Shown: positions 33,003 to 43,762 of the stretch, one piece after another
Layout of the letters: each line of letters begins with the position of its first letter
Numbering within the stretch: the first letter of the stretch is position 1
Source of the DNA: Granulicoccus phenolivorans DSM 17626 = NBRC 107789 = JCM 15570
GTDB lineage: Bacteria; Actinomycetota; Actinomycetes; Propionibacteriales; Propionibacteriaceae
NCBI RefSeq assembly: GCF_000423085.1
Contig: NZ_AUHH01000014.1
Location: 1-64,000, forward strand
Reading direction: 5' to 3'
DNA: 64,000 bases
Notes under the pieces: model-generated
The model's database searches: none
What the model saw: only the letters and a program-made list of their open reading frames with translations
What the model was told of the DNA's origin: nothing
Translations under genes and position numbers: made by a program

Positions 33003-34045
33003 CGGCGCAGACATTCACCTGGCCCGATGTGCTGAGCCAACTGGTGGCCCGTCGTGACCTGAGTGCGGAGCAGGCGACCTGGGCGATGACCGAGATCCTG
33101 GAGGGCAACACCTCCCCCATCCGGGTCGCCGGATTCGCCGTGGCGCTGCGCGCCAAGGGGGAATCGGTGATCGAGCTCGAGGCGCTGGCCGACGTGATGC
33201 TGTCGCTGACCAATCAGGTGCAGATCTCCGGGGTCGCGGTGGATGTGGTCGGGACCGGCGGGGACCGGGCCAACACCGTGAACATCTCCACGATGGCCTC
33301 GATCGTCGCCGCCGCTGCCGGCGCGCGGGTGGTCAAGCACGGCAACCGCTCGGCCTCCTCCCAGTGCGGGACCGCGGACGTGCTGGAGGCGGTGGGGCTG
33401 AATCTCACCGTCCCGGCCGACAAGCAGCAGCAGGTGATGGATGCCGCCGGCCTGGTCTTCCTGTTCGCGCCGATGTACCACTCCTCGCTCAAGCACGCCG
33501 CCGGCCCGCGTCGGGAACTGGGCATCTCGACCACCTTCAACTTCCTCGGCCCGCTGGCCAACCCGGCCAAACCGCGGGCCCAGGCGATCGGGGTGGCGGA
33601 TCGGTCGATGGCTCCGCTGATGGCCGGGGTGCTGGCTCGCCGCGGCAACCAGGGGATGGTCTTCCACGGCGGGGACGGCCTGGACGAGCTGACCACCACC
33701 ACCGATTCCCTGGTCTGGCTGATCGCCGACGGGGAGGTCGTGGAGACCACCCTGGATCCCCGGGAACTCGGCCTGGCCCGGACGACGCCGGAATCACTGG
33801 TCGGCGGACCGCCGGAGGTGAACGCCCGGATCCTGCGGGAGACCTTCGCCGGCGCCCCGGGACCGGTACGCGACATCGTGGTCCTCAACGGCGCCGCCGC
33901 ACTGCTGGCCCACGACAAGCCGGACCTGTCGGTCTCCCTGACCGAGCAACTGCGGGATCGGGTGGACCGGGTCCGGGCAGCGTTGGACGAGGGTGCCGCG
34001 GCCGAGCGGTTGGACCGGTGGGTGAGCGCCAGCCAGGCGGTCTGA
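32999..34045 (+). CDS. trpD: Anthranilate phosphoribosyltransferase
   Basis: Second step of tryptophan synthesis from chorismate: anthranilate plus PRPP. The 348 residues show the PRPP loop VGTGGDRANTVNIST, KHGNRSASSQCGTADVLEA, and the metal site in GLDELTTTT. It is coupled to the preceding receiver gene by a 4-base overlap. Other trp genes are not in the window. The same trpD-ctaE adjacency occurs in mycobacteria. Confidence 0.96.
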   Translation: MTAQTFTWPDVLSQLVARRDLSAEQATWAMTEILEGNTSPIRVAGFAVALRAKGESVIELEALADVMLSLTNQVQISGVAVDVVGTGGDRANTVNISTMASIVAAAAGARVVKHGNRSASSQCGTADVLEAVGLNLTVPADKQQQVMDAAGLVFLFAPMYHSSLKHAAGPRRELGISTTFNFLGPLANPAKPRAQAIGVADRSMAPLMAGVLARRGNQGMVFHGGDGLDELTTTTDSLVWLIADGEVVETTLDPRELGLARTTPESLVGGPPEVNARILRETFAGAPGPVRDIVVLNGAAALLAHDKPDLSVSLTEQLRDRVDRVRAALDEGAAAERLDRWVSASQAV

Positions 34046-34052
34046 GGACGCC

Positions 34053-34730
34053 TCACCCCACGGCCAGGGCAGCGAACGCACCGGCGACCAGGGAGGGTCC
34101 GTAGGGGAACGGGCCCCGGCCGTGCCGGATCAGGTGCACCAGGCCGGTCAGCGCGCCCAGTGCGGTTCCCAGCACCAGTGCGGCCAGCAGCGTCTGTCCC
34201 CCGTACGCCGCGGCAACCGCACCGATCACCGGCATCAACCGGACATCGCCGAACCCGATGCTGCCGCTGATCCGCCAGACCAGCCAGAAGAAGCCGCCGG
34301 CGATCGCGGCACCGATCAGGGGTGGCCACCAGGCTGCCCCGGCCAGGCAGGCGGCCAGCCAGGCGGCGACGGTGAGGCCCCACAGCCCCTGGGTCAGCCG
34401 CAGCGGGAGCCAAGTGGTGACGGCATCGATGCAGACCAACAGCACCCCGACAGTGGCCAGCGGCCAGGCGAGCCAGGTCCGCGGCTCCCCCGGTACGCCG
34501 GTGGCCAGCACGCTCAGCGCCGCGGCGGCCACGAACGCGCCGACCGCCTGGGCGAACCTCGGGGTGGCCAACGCGGCGTAGCGGATCTTGCCGCCGGGCG
34601 CCGTGTCGTCCGGCTCGGCCAGCCGGCGCAGCACGGGGCCGCCGGCCAGCCCGACCAGCAGGCCGAGGACGGCGGCCACGGCCAGTGCCATGAAAGCATC
34701 GGCGAGGAGGGTATCGGCGAGGGTCGACAC
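34053..34730 (-). CDS. A24-family prepilin peptidase-like membrane protease
   Basis: A 225-residue polytopic protein with about six helices. Two conserved aspartates of type IV prepilin peptidases are seen: LLVCIDAVTTWLP and SIGFGDVRLMPVIGA (GxGD). The N-terminal cytosolic methylase domain of PilD is missing, which is common in actinobacteria. GTG 34730 is chosen: the minus-strand -10 TAGGGT (34743-34738) is 7 bases upstream, and the further-upstream GTG overlaps this box. No pilin or pilus-assembly gene is in the window. Confidence 0.85.
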   Translation of the reverse strand: MSTLADTLLADAFMALAVAAVLGLLVGLAGGPVLRRLAEPDDTAPGGKIRYAALATPRFAQAVGAFVAAAALSVLATGVPGEPRTWLAWPLATVGVLLVCIDAVTTWLPLRLTQGLWGLTVAAWLAACLAGAAWWPPLIGAAIAGGFFWLVWRISGSIGFGDVRLMPVIGAVAAAYGGQTLLAALVLGTALGALTGLVHLIRHGRGPFPYGPSLVAGAFAALAVG

Positions 34731-34740
34731 GGGAGCCACC

Positions 34741-35280
34741 CTAGGCCGCTCGGGGTCGCAGGACCCGGTGGCCGCGGGCGTCCCGGTGGCGGCCCGCGTC
34801 CCGCTGGCGGCCGGCGGCCCGGTCCTGCCGGGTGGCTTCGGCCAGCAGCAGGGTCAGCGCCGACACCAGCACCGGTTCACGCCGGCGGATCCGGCGTACC
34901 TGGTCGGGCGTGAGCCGGAGTTGGCGGCGTACCTCGACCTCCGGCACCCCGGCGGCCAGCAGCCGGCCCACCGGGAGCGTGAGCTGCTCCGCCGGCACGA
35001 GGGTGCGCCGGACCTGGTGCAGGTCGGCTGCCTCCAACTCGAACAGGGCTCGGGCGTGGGGTGGGTACAGCCGGCGCAGCGGCCGTCCCCCGGTGCGTCC
35101 GAACAGCAGCGTCCGCACCGGCTCCAGCGGGACGCCCGCGGCGACCGCGACGGCCTGCCAGGGCAGGTCGGTCTCGGCCATCAGCAGGCGAAGCTTCGCC
35201 CGGAACGGGGCGGCCTCCACCCAGCTCTGCGGCCCGGGGATCGTCGAGGTCGGACAGCATGGTTCGCGGACGGATTGCAT
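34741..35280 (-). CDS. Conserved hypothetical HTH-like protein
   Basis: A 179-residue protein, not recognised. Two helix-turn-helix-like stretches are visible: [20 protein letters not shown] near residues 33-52 and [16 protein letters not shown] near 125-140. The C-terminus is Arg/Gly-rich. ATG 35280 is chosen for GGAGG 5 bases upstream. It lies upstream of the prepilin peptidase, but that gene has its own promoter. Confidence 0.7.
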   Translation of the reverse strand: MQSVREPCCPTSTIPGPQSWVEAAPFRAKLRLLMAETDLPWQAVAVAAGVPLEPVRTLLFGRTGGRPLRRLYPPHARALFELEAADLHQVRRTLVPAEQLTLPVGRLLAAGVPEVEVRRQLRLTPDQVRRIRRREPVLVSALTLLLAEATRQDRAAGRQRDAGRHRDARGHRVLRPRAA

Positions 35281-35443
35281 GGGCACCTCCAGGACGAAAA
35301 AACTCTCTTCACCTGGAACAGGCCCAAAAATGACCTCCGATGTGAGGCACCGCGGATCACGATTGCGTCACGGTCCCGCTCGCTGCGGGCTGAGGTCCCG
35401 TTCGCCATCGACCACCAGTCCCGCGCCCCGGCGGAGATGCGTG

Positions 35444-35474
35444 AGGGGGCGGACACCGTCGGTGTCCGCCCCCT
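35444..35474 (-). terminator. Terminator of the sunset-domain gene
   Basis: A 14-base-pair perfect stem (35444-35457 with 35461-35474) and a 3-base loop GTC, 48 bases past the stop at 35522. Confidence 0.8.
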
Positions 35475-35521
35475 GCGAAGGTGGGTCCGGCCGCCGTACG
35501 GCGCCCGGTCGGTACCTCAGC

Positions 35522-36607
35522 TCAGCGCTGAGCCTTGGCGAAGCCGGCGCCCTCGGCCGCCTTCTCCGAGTTGAACCACACGTCGGCGATGGTGCGCTCG
35601 TAGCCACCGGTGCCGGGGGTATGGAACTTCTTCGAGCGCTCGTTGCCCTTGATGTCGAAGCCGGCCGGCGGCTGGTCCCCGACGTAGGCACCCTCGCCGT
35701 ACTTGGCGCCGGCAGCGCTGTCGGCCGCGGCAGTGCCGGCGGCGGCAGCGGTGCTGCCGGTGGCAGCCGAGGTGGAAGCCGGGTCGGTGACGCCGTAGTC
35801 ACCGGCTGCGCCGTAGGTGGCCGGCTCGGTGGTCGCAGTCGCGGCGGCCGCGTCGGTGGCCTGGGCGGCCGGGGCGGCGGTCTCGGCGGCCGGGGCTGCG
35901 GTCTCGGCGGCCGGGGCTGCGGCTTCGGCAGCCGGGGCGGCGGTCTCGGCGGGCACCTTGACCTGCTCGGTGAAGGACTGGCTGGTGCCGGTCTGCTTCG
36001 CCGCGGCCTGGTCGGTGTCCGGGTTCGAGGTGTACGCCGAGGCGCTGTGGCTCTGCCATTCGTTGTCGGCGGGGGCCATGAACTTCTTGTACAGCAGCAC
36101 GGCGATGCCGCCCAGACCGGCGATCACCAGCAGCGGAACGAACCAGCCCTTGCCGCCCTTGCCCTTGGCCTTCTTCTCGGCCCTGGCCAGCGCCTTGTCG
36201 GCCGCCTTGGCGGTCTGCTCGAGCTCCTTGGCCCGGATGTTGGCCCGCTTGGCGGCCTCCTTGGCAGCCTTGCGACCGACCGGGGCGGCGGCCAGCACGA
36301 CCGGCTTGGCGGCCTCGTCCAGCGCGGCCTGGGCCTTGGGCACCCAGGTGTTGATCGCGCCCTGGGCCGTGGCCACGGCGGGGGCAACCTTTTCCAGGAC
36401 GTCGTTCACCTTCGGCTGCAGCGCATCCAGCGCCTGGTTGGCAGCGGAAGCTCCCCGGACCTTGGCCTGTTCGGCGAGGGGCGCCAGACGCTCCATCCCC
36501 TCGTTGTAGAGCGGGCTGAGCTTGTCCAACTCCTGGCCCACGTAGTCCTTGGCCGCGGCAAGGGTGTCCGCGGCCGTGTGAGTAGTCTCTGCGGCGGCGT
36601 GCTTCAC
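35522..36607 (-). CDS. Membrane protein with C-terminal sunset domain
   Basis: A 361-residue protein. Residues 1-150 are Ala/Lys-rich helices with likely coiled coil; a single membrane segment [20 protein letters not shown] lies near residue 170. The exported part holds a run of AAPAAET-type repeats and a Thr/Ala-rich stalk. It ends in a sunset domain ([20 protein letters not shown], then [20 protein letters not shown]), a small module found at the ends of surface or nuclease-linked proteins. GTG 36607 follows GGAGG by 4 bases. Function is unknown. It is divergent from the cyclophilin. Confidence 0.85.
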   Translation of the reverse strand: MKHAAAETTHTAADTLAAAKDYVGQELDKLSPLYNEGMERLAPLAEQAKVRGASAANQALDALQPKVNDVLEKVAPAVATAQGAINTWVPKAQAALDEAAKPVVLAAAPVGRKAAKEAAKRANIRAKELEQTAKAADKALARAEKKAKGKGGKGWFVPLLVIAGLGGIAVLLYKKFMAPADNEWQSHSASAYTSNPDTDQAAAKQTGTSQSFTEQVKVPAETAAPAAEAAAPAAETAAPAAETAAPAAQATDAAAATATTEPATYGAAGDYGVTDPASTSAATGSTAAAAGTAAADSAAGAKYGEGAYVGDQPPAGFDIKGNERSKKFHTPGTGGYERTIADVWFNSEKAAEGAGFAKAQR

Positions 36608-36631
36608 GTTTCCTCCGTATTGGTAGGTTGG

Positions 36632-36658
36632 CTCCACATCGTGGAGTTGCTCCTCCAC
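36632..36658. promoter_or_regulatory. Overlapping inverted repeats of CTCCAC/GTGGAG
   Basis: CTCCAC (36632), GTGGAG (36641) and CTCCAC (36653) alternate, so the middle arm can pair with either neighbour. They lie in the leader of the sunset-domain gene, next to a minus-strand TATACC -10-like box. Either a dual operator or two exclusive RNA hairpins is possible. Confidence 0.4.
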
Positions 36659-36730
36659 GGTATAGGGCACCGGGGAACCGCCCGAACAGGCCCCACCCGC
36701 GTGCCGTACTCGCAGCTAGGAAGGAATCCT

Positions 36731-37240
36731 GTGACCACTGCCACCCTCCACACCAATCACGGTGATGTGAAGATCAACCTGCTGGACACCCACGCCCCCA
36801 CCACGGTGGCCAACTTCGTGGGCCTGGCCAACGGCACCAAGGAGTACGCCGATCCCGAGACGGGCAAGGCGACCACGGGCAAGTTCTACGACGGACTCAC
36901 CTTCCACCGCATCATCCCCGGCTTCATGATCCAGGGTGGCTGCCCGCTGGGCACCGGCACCGGTGGCCCCGGCTACGACTTCGCCGACGAGTTCCACCCC
37001 GAGCTGCAGTTCTCCAAGCCCTACCTGCTGGCCATGGCCAACGCCGGGCCCAACACCAACGGCTCGCAGTTCTTCATCACCGTTGCCCCGACTCCGCACC
37101 TGAACCGGCGCCACACCATCTTCGGCGAGGTCGCCGATGAGGCCTCGCGCAAGGTTGTCGACGAGATCGCCAACGTGCGCACCGGCCGGATGGACCGCCC
37201 GGTCGAGCCCGTGGTCATCGAGTCGGTCGAGATTTCCTGA
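36731..37240 (+). CDS. ppiA: Cyclophilin-type peptidyl-prolyl isomerase
   Basis: A 169-residue cytosolic foldase. Core motifs are [19 protein letters not shown] with the catalytic Arg, [17 protein letters not shown], and [12 protein letters not shown]. No signal peptide. The GTG start is preceded by AAGGA. The stop is followed 2 bases later by the rhomboid gene, so the two are co-transcribed. Confidence 0.95.
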   Translation: MTTATLHTNHGDVKINLLDTHAPTTVANFVGLANGTKEYADPETGKATTGKFYDGLTFHRIIPGFMIQGGCPLGTGTGGPGYDFADEFHPELQFSKPYLLAMANAGPNTNGSQFFITVAPTPHLNRRHTIFGEVADEASRKVVDEIANVRTGRMDRPVEPVVIESVEIS

Positions 37241-37242
37241 CC

Positions 37243-38262
37243 GTGTCCGACCGCGACGCCACCCCCGACGACCCGCGCGACCGGCCCGGGGGCATCGACC
37301 CGGCCGATCCGCAGGGGTCGATCGACCATCCGAATCCGTCCGACGGGAGCTCGGCTGAGTCGAGCGACGCCGGAGCGATCGACGAGACGTGGGCGGCGTT
37401 CGCGCGCTCGGGCGGTGGGGCGGCGCCGTCGGAGGACAGTCGCTTCCAACCCTGCTACCGACATCGGGAGCGGATGACCGGGATCACCTGTCAGCGCTGC
37501 TCCAAACCGATCTGCGGGGCCTGCATGCACCCGGCCTCGGTCGGCTTCCAGTGCCCCGACTGTGTCGGCGCCGCCGCGGCGGCCGAGCACGAACACCGCC
37601 GCCGTCGCGGTGGTGTCCCGCGGTGGCTGCGCAAGATCGGCGAGTCCGGCACCCTGGCCCTGGTCGCGGTGCTTGCCGTGGTCGGGGTGGCGGATCTGAT
37701 CACCGGCAACCTGCTGTTCGCCTGGCTCGGCTATTCCGGACCGTGGATCGCCGCCGGGCAGTTCTGGCGTCCGCTGACCGGCACGCTGTTCAGCGTCGGC
37801 GCGTTCAGTCTGCTGATCAATCTGGTCTTCCTGTACCTGATCGGGCGCAATGTCGAGAGCGTGCTCGGTCGCTGGCCCCTGATCGGGGTCTGGCTCGCCT
37901 CCGGTCTCGGGGCGGCTGCCGCGCTCAGCCTGTTCTCCCCCGTCGAATACTGGCCGCTGACCAATGCCGGCATCCTCGGTCTGCTGGCCGCGGTGATGAT
38001 CCTCAAGCACCACGCCCGGATCGACATTCGGCCCGACCTGATCCTGCTGGGCCTGCTGGTCGGGTTCTCGGTGCTGATGGGTCTGTTCGGCGGATCGGCC
38101 GCATCCTGGATCAGCCAACTCGGCGGGATCGCCGCCGGCTGCGGCGCCGGGGCGCTTCTCGCCTATCCGCGGGGGCGTACCCGCGTACGCACCCAGCGGC
38201 TGGGCGTGATCGGGCTGATCGTCGTGCTCTGGGTCGTGGCCGTGGTCGGCACCCTGATCTGA
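37243..38262 (+). CDS. Rhomboid-family membrane protein lacking catalytic Ser and His
   Basis: A 339-residue protein. An acidic N-terminus leads to a B-box-like zinc region (CYRHRERMTGITCQRC, then CGACMHP and CPDC) near residues 68-108. Six hydrophobic segments follow, with rhomboid features WRPLTGTLFSVG (L1 region) and LYLIGRNVESVLGR. At the active site the usual GxSG reads TNAGILGL, so Ser is Ala, and the usual HLGG reads SQLGG, so His is Gln. It is therefore predicted to be a pseudoprotease. It is co-transcribed with the cyclophilin. Confidence 0.88.
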   Translation: MSDRDATPDDPRDRPGGIDPADPQGSIDHPNPSDGSSAESSDAGAIDETWAAFARSGGGAAPSEDSRFQPCYRHRERMTGITCQRCSKPICGACMHPASVGFQCPDCVGAAAAAEHEHRRRRGGVPRWLRKIGESGTLALVAVLAVVGVADLITGNLLFAWLGYSGPWIAAGQFWRPLTGTLFSVGAFSLLINLVFLYLIGRNVESVLGRWPLIGVWLASGLGAAAALSLFSPVEYWPLTNAGILGLLAAVMILKHHARIDIRPDLILLGLLVGFSVLMGLFGGSAASWISQLGGIAAGCGAGALLAYPRGRTRVRTQRLGVIGLIVVLWVVAVVGTLI

Positions 38263-38339
38263 TCCCCGAGCGCCGAGCAGTCCGCGCCCGATAGTGGCCT
38301 GCCGCTAGAGTCGGGCCGTAGCGCTACGAAGGAGGATGG

Positions 38340-38615
38340 ATGTTCACCGCGATCGTGTTCGTCAATGCCGAGGTCGACAAGATCCCCGAGGTCGCCCAAC
38401 AGATTGCCGATCTGGACGGGGTGACCGAGGTGTACTCGGTCACCGGACACATCGACCTGATCGTGATGGTGCACGTACGCGACCTCGATCAGGTTGCCGA
38501 GGTGGTCTCCGATCAGCTCAACAAGGTCCCCGGCGTGGTGGAGACCGAAACCCACATCGCCTTCCGTGCGTTCTCCCGCCATGACCTCGACGCCGCCTTC
38601 TCGCTGGGCGACTGA
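38340..38615 (+). CDS. Stand-alone Lrp/AsnC ligand-binding (RAM) domain protein
   Basis: A 91-residue single-domain protein: MFTAIVFVNAEVDKIPEVAQ, then VYSVTGHIDLIVMVHVRDLDQ. It has the RAM fold but no DNA-binding domain. Such proteins bind amino acids and may associate with full-length Lrp regulators. A strong AGGAGG stands before the ATG. In other actinobacteria these genes often lie near trpD, as here. Confidence 0.9.
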   Translation: MFTAIVFVNAEVDKIPEVAQQIADLDGVTEVYSVTGHIDLIVMVHVRDLDQVAEVVSDQLNKVPGVVETETHIAFRAFSRHDLDAAFSLGD

Positions 38616-38862
38616 GCCCGCGTCCCGGCCGCGCCGGGCCCATCCCGACGTGCCCGGACCGGTTGTCCCGGCCGCGCCGGGTCTGCTGCATGCGGAGGTC
38701 GATCCGCTGCTGACCGGCACCCGACGGTGGTTCGCCTCGAACCGGCTGGTGGCGATCACCGCGCTGGTGTGTACCGGCATCGCGCTCGCGGTGGTGATCA
38801 TCACCGTGGTGCTGCTGCAACCCGGCCTGCCCGCCGACCCGGTCTCGATCCCGCCGCGCTGA
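38581..38862 (+). CDS. Small single-span membrane protein, overlapping the RAM gene
   Basis: A 93-residue frame whose ATG lies 35 bases inside the RAM-domain gene. The first 50 residues are Pro/Arg-rich; one membrane segment (LVAITALVCTGIALAVVIIT) follows, with a short tail. A later GTG at 38649 is possible. The frame ends 21 bases before guaB1. Support is the hydrophobic span and lack of another explanation; the exact start is uncertain. Confidence 0.5.
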   Translation: MTSTPPSRWATEPASRPRRAHPDVPGPVVPAAPGLLHAEVDPLLTGTRRWFASNRLVAITALVCTGIALAVVIITVVLLQPGLPADPVSIPPR

Positions 38863-38874
38863 CCGTCCGGGTAA

Positions 38875-40347
<1,473 letters not shown>

Positions 40348-40375
40348 CCCTCCCCGAGCCGACCCGCCCCCCAGC

Positions 40376-40420
40376 GCCCGGAAACACGACGCCCGGAAAC
40401 ACGACGCCCGGAAACACGAC
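40376..40420. repeat. Three 15-base direct repeats
   Basis: GCCCGGAAACACGAC is repeated three times without change (40376, 40391, 40406) between the guaB1 stop and the terminator hairpin. The last copy overlaps the hairpin arm. Confidence 0.95.
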
Positions 40421-40450
40421 GGCGCCCCTCCCTGCGGAGGGGCGCCGTCG
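40417..40450. terminator. Bidirectional intrinsic terminator
   Basis: A perfect 15-base-pair stem (40417-40431 with 40436-40450, loop CTGC) between convergent guaB1 and ctaF. Confidence 0.85.
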
Positions 40451-40472
40451 GCGGTTCAGTGAGCCGTGGGGC

Positions 40473-40901
40473 TCAGTGGGCGTACTCGCCGCGGTAGTAC
40501 TGGTAGGACCAGCCGCACATGGCCCAGATCCCGACGATCCCGCCGAGGATGGTGAGCCACCAGCCGAGCACCGTGCCGAGGAACATGACCGCGGCGGTCA
40601 GCGCCGCCCAGAACGGCCAGATGCTGGCCGGCGGGAAGAAGGCGACGTTCCCCTCGCCGTCGGCGACCTCCGCGCGGAGGGAGTCCTCGGGCTGCGGATC
40701 CATCTTGTTCGAGGTCAGGGTGAGCACCACCGCGATCATCAGCACCATGACGGTGGTGAGGATGAACGCGGTCAGCCCGACCCATTCGATCTGGTACTGG
40801 CCGTTGCCCACCGGGACCCGGCCGAAGATCCCGTACGCCACCGTGACGATGGCGAGGAACAGGGCCAGCGGGTAGAACGTGACCTGTGCCTGACGCTTCA
40901 C
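40473..40901 (-). CDS. ctaF: Cytochrome c oxidase subunit IV (actinobacterial CtaF)
   Basis: A 142-residue membrane subunit of the aa3 oxidase with four helices ([79 protein letters not shown]) and the conserved end YYRGEYAH. Its GTG overlaps the ctaD stop (GTGA). Last gene of ctaC-ctaD-ctaF. Confidence 0.95.
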   Translation of the reverse strand: MKRQAQVTFYPLALFLAIVTVAYGIFGRVPVGNGQYQIEWVGLTAFILTTVMVLMIAVVLTLTSNKMDPQPEDSLRAEVADGEGNVAFFPPASIWPFWAALTAAVMFLGTVLGWWLTILGGIVGIWAMCGWSYQYYRGEYAH

Positions 40902-42670
40902 TTGGTGCCTCCCTGGGAATCGGTGTCGTACTGGCCGGCGCCGACGGTGACCTTCTCGGCATCGACCTGCTTGCGCAGTGCGTCCACCCGCAGCGTCGGG
41001 TCGTCGTCATTCAACTCGTACTCCCGCAGGGCGATCTCCGGGTAGTGCAGATCGAAGGCCGGGGACTCCGAGCGGATGCGCGGCAGCTTGTTGAAGTTCT
41101 TCTTCGGCGGCGGGCAGGAGGTCGCCCACTCCAGCGACCGGCCCCAGCCCCACGGGTCGTCGACGGTGACCTGCTGGCCACTCATCGCGGTCCGGATGAC
41201 GTTGATGAAGAACGGGATGAAGGAGATACCCAGCATGAAGGCGCCCACGGTGGAGACCTGGTTCAGCAGGGTGAAGCCCTCATTGGGCAGGTAGTCGGCG
41301 TACCGGCGCGGCATGCCCTCCACACCCAGCCAGTGCTGCACCAGGAAGGTGGTGTGGAAGCCGAAGAACAGGATCCAGAAATGGACCTTGCCGAGGGTCT
41401 CGTTCAGCATCTTGCCGGTGAACTTGGGCCACCAGAAGTAGAAGCCGGCGAACAGCGAGAACACCACGGTGCCGAACAGGGTGTAGTGGAAGTGCGCCAC
41501 CACGAAGTAGGTGTCGGTGACCTGGAAGTCCAGCGGCGGGGAGGCCAGGATGATGCCGGTCAGACCACCGAACAGGAACGTGGTCAAAAAGCCCATCGTC
41601 CAGATCATCGGGGTGTCCATCTTGATCGATCCTCGCCACATCGTGCCGATCCAGTTGAAGAACTTCACCCCGGTGGGGACGGCGATCAGGAAGGTCATGA
41701 AGGAGAAGAACGGAAGACTGACCGCGCCGGTGGCGAACATGTGGTGGGCCCACACCGCCATCGACAGACCAGCGATGGCCAGGGTGGCGGTGACCAGGCC
41801 CACGTAGCCGAAGACCGGCTTGCGGCTGAACACCGGGATGATCTCGGTCACGATGCCGAAGAATGGCAACGCCAACACGTACACCTCGGGGTGTCCGAAG
41901 AACCAGAACAGGTGTTGCCACAGGATCGGTCCGCCGTGTTCGGCACCGAAGACGTGTGTCCCGAGGACGCGGTCGGACAGCAGGACCAGCAGGCCGGCGG
42001 CCAGCACCGGGAAGACCATCAGGATCAGCAGCGAGGTGACCAGGGTGTTCCAGGTGAAGATCGACATCCGGAACATGGTCATGCCCGGGGCGCGCAGGGT
42101 GAGGATCGTCACGGTGAAGTTGACCGCACCGAGGATCGAGGACAGACCCACCAGGTACAGACCGGCCAGCCACAGGCTGCCACCGACACCCGGCGAGTGC
42201 GTCGCGGTCGACAGCGGCACGTAGGCGAACCAGCCGAACCCGGCCGCACCCTGCGGGCTGAGGAAGCCACTGCACACGATGATCGCGCCGAACACGTAGA
42301 TCCAGAAGGAGAACGCGTTCAGCCGCGGGAAGGCAACGTCGGGGGCGCCGATCTGCAGCGGCATCACGAAGTTGGCGAACCCGGAGAACACCGGCGTCGC
42401 GAACATCAGCAGCATGATCGTGCCGTGCATCGTGAACGCCTGGTTGAAGGTCTCGGGCTGCATGAACTGGATGCCCGGGAAGGCGAGCTCGGCCCGGATC
42501 AGCAGCGCCAGCAGGCCACCCAGCAGGAAGAAGAAGAAGGCGACGCAGAGATACATCTTGCCGAGCAACTTGTGATCGGTCGTCGTCAGGATGTCGATGA
42601 CCATCGTGCCCAACCGCCGGTTCGGTTGCGCGGACGTGGTGGGTGCCGCGACCCGTTGGGTATATGCCAT
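40898..42670 (-). CDS. ctaD: Cytochrome c oxidase subunit I
   Basis: The heme-copper catalytic core. The 590 residues contain twelve helices and the metal ligands: heme a His in FTMHGTIML, CuB His in [10 protein letters not shown] and WAHHMFATG, and heme a3/a His in [11 protein letters not shown]. The GHPEVY motif with Tyr supports an A-family oxidase. ATG 42670 begins one base after the ctaC stop; the open frame upstream belongs to ctaC sequence. The C-terminal cytosolic tail is extended. Confidence 0.97.
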   Translation of the reverse strand: MAYTQRVAAPTTSAQPNRRLGTMVIDILTTTDHKLLGKMYLCVAFFFFLLGGLLALLIRAELAFPGIQFMQPETFNQAFTMHGTIMLLMFATPVFSGFANFVMPLQIGAPDVAFPRLNAFSFWIYVFGAIIVCSGFLSPQGAAGFGWFAYVPLSTATHSPGVGGSLWLAGLYLVGLSSILGAVNFTVTILTLRAPGMTMFRMSIFTWNTLVTSLLILMVFPVLAAGLLVLLSDRVLGTHVFGAEHGGPILWQHLFWFFGHPEVYVLALPFFGIVTEIIPVFSRKPVFGYVGLVTATLAIAGLSMAVWAHHMFATGAVSLPFFSFMTFLIAVPTGVKFFNWIGTMWRGSIKMDTPMIWTMGFLTTFLFGGLTGIILASPPLDFQVTDTYFVVAHFHYTLFGTVVFSLFAGFYFWWPKFTGKMLNETLGKVHFWILFFGFHTTFLVQHWLGVEGMPRRYADYLPNEGFTLLNQVSTVGAFMLGISFIPFFINVIRTAMSGQQVTVDDPWGWGRSLEWATSCPPPKKNFNKLPRIRSESPAFDLHYPEIALREYELNDDDPTLRVDALRKQVDAEKVTVGAGQYDTDSQGGTK

Positions 42671-42671
42671 G

Positions 42672-43538
42672 TCAGTTGCCTCCGTGCGCCTGAGTGGAGC
42701 CGACCTGCTGGGTGGTTCCGGTCTGATAGCTGATCTGTCCGGTCTGGCCCTTGCTCCGCAGCTCGTCCATCTTCGCCTGGTAGGTCGCCTGATCGACGAC
42801 CTGGACGTTGAAGAGCATCCGCGAGTGGTAGGTGCCACACAGCTCGGCGCACTTGCCGGCATAGCTGCCGATCTTGGTCGGGGTCACCTGGAAGGAGTTG
42901 GTGCGACCCGGAATCACGTCGAGCTTGAAGTAGAACTGGGGGACCCAGAAGGAGTGGATCACGTCCGGCGAATCAAGGGTGAAGTTCACCGGCTGATCAA
43001 CCTGCATGTACAGGTCCGGGATCCGCTCCACGGTGCCGACATCCCAGACGTTGGCATCGGTGTAGTTGAACGTCCACGACCACTTCTGGCCGATCACCCC
43101 GATCGTCCGCGCGGCGGGCATCCCCTGGGCGGCCAGCTCGGCGTCGGTGTAGTGCTTGCGGACGCCGTCCTGGGCGTTGACGGTGTAGAAGAACAGCACG
43201 CCGACGATCAGGAAGGGAACGATCGTGTACATGACCTCCATCGGGAGGTTGTACCGGGTCTGCTTGGGGATCTCGTCAGGGCTGCGGCGACGGTACCGGA
43301 TGGCGGCCCAGATCATCAGACCCCACATCAGGACACCGATCGCGAGCGCGGCGATCCAGAAGCCGTGCCACAGGTTCCCGGTGAACGGAGCCCGGTCCGA
43401 AACGGGTTCCGGCAGGCCGAATCGGGCCAATTGCCCCGGCCCCCCGGTGCCACCGGCACAGCCACTCAGCGCCAGCGCGGCCAACCCGAGCACGGCTGCT
43501 CCGGTCAACCGGCGGGTTGTGGATGTCTTCACACTCAC
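42672..43538 (-). CDS. ctaC: Cytochrome c oxidase subunit II, lipoprotein
   Basis: Carries the CuA centre that takes electrons from cytochrome cc. The signal peptide ends in a lipobox LALSGC. Two membrane helices follow ([20 protein letters not shown] and [17 protein letters not shown]). The cupredoxin domain has the CuA motif [12 protein letters not shown]. The GTG at 43538 (288 residues) is chosen for GGAAGG 7 bases upstream. Confidence 0.96.
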   Translation of the reverse strand: MSVKTSTTRRLTGAAVLGLAALALSGCAGGTGGPGQLARFGLPEPVSDRAPFTGNLWHGFWIAALAIGVLMWGLMIWAAIRYRRRSPDEIPKQTRYNLPMEVMYTIVPFLIVGVLFFYTVNAQDGVRKHYTDAELAAQGMPAARTIGVIGQKWSWTFNYTDANVWDVGTVERIPDLYMQVDQPVNFTLDSPDVIHSFWVPQFYFKLDVIPGRTNSFQVTPTKIGSYAGKCAELCGTYHSRMLFNVQVVDQATYQAKMDELRSKGQTGQISYQTGTTQQVGSTQAHGGN

Positions 43539-43762
43539 GTGTCGCCCTTCCCTACGTCTACCGGCACAGGAGGAACCCGGAAACCGGCCATGTTGATCGC
43601 ACTCACGATAACGCATTTCGGGCAGTGTGGGTGGCCGCCCGAGCAAGTCCGAGAGGGGTACGCCCGGGCACTGGACGGGGTAACCGGCCCCCTGCCCTGA
43701 AGTTGGGGCATCGTCCCTTGTCGGCGCGGAGAAATAGGTCTGTGGCACGGAGTTGATCCGGC

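Noticed and set aside
34832-36730. Upstream in-frame extension of the cyclophilin frame
   Set aside because: It is Gly/Arg-rich sequence antisense to the sunset-domain gene; the GTG at 36731 has AAGGA and begins the conserved cyclophilin fold.
40376-40420. CRISPR-like direct repeats
   Set aside because: The 15-base units are directly tandem with no spacers and no cas genes are near.
40886-42733. 615-codon plus-strand frame opposite ctaD
   Set aside because: An antisense shadow of the oxidase gene; no motif.
43590-43700. Short frame MLIALTITHFGQCGWPPEQV... upstream of ctaC
   Set aside because: 36 codons, no ribosome site, no known motif; likely part of the ctaC promoter region.
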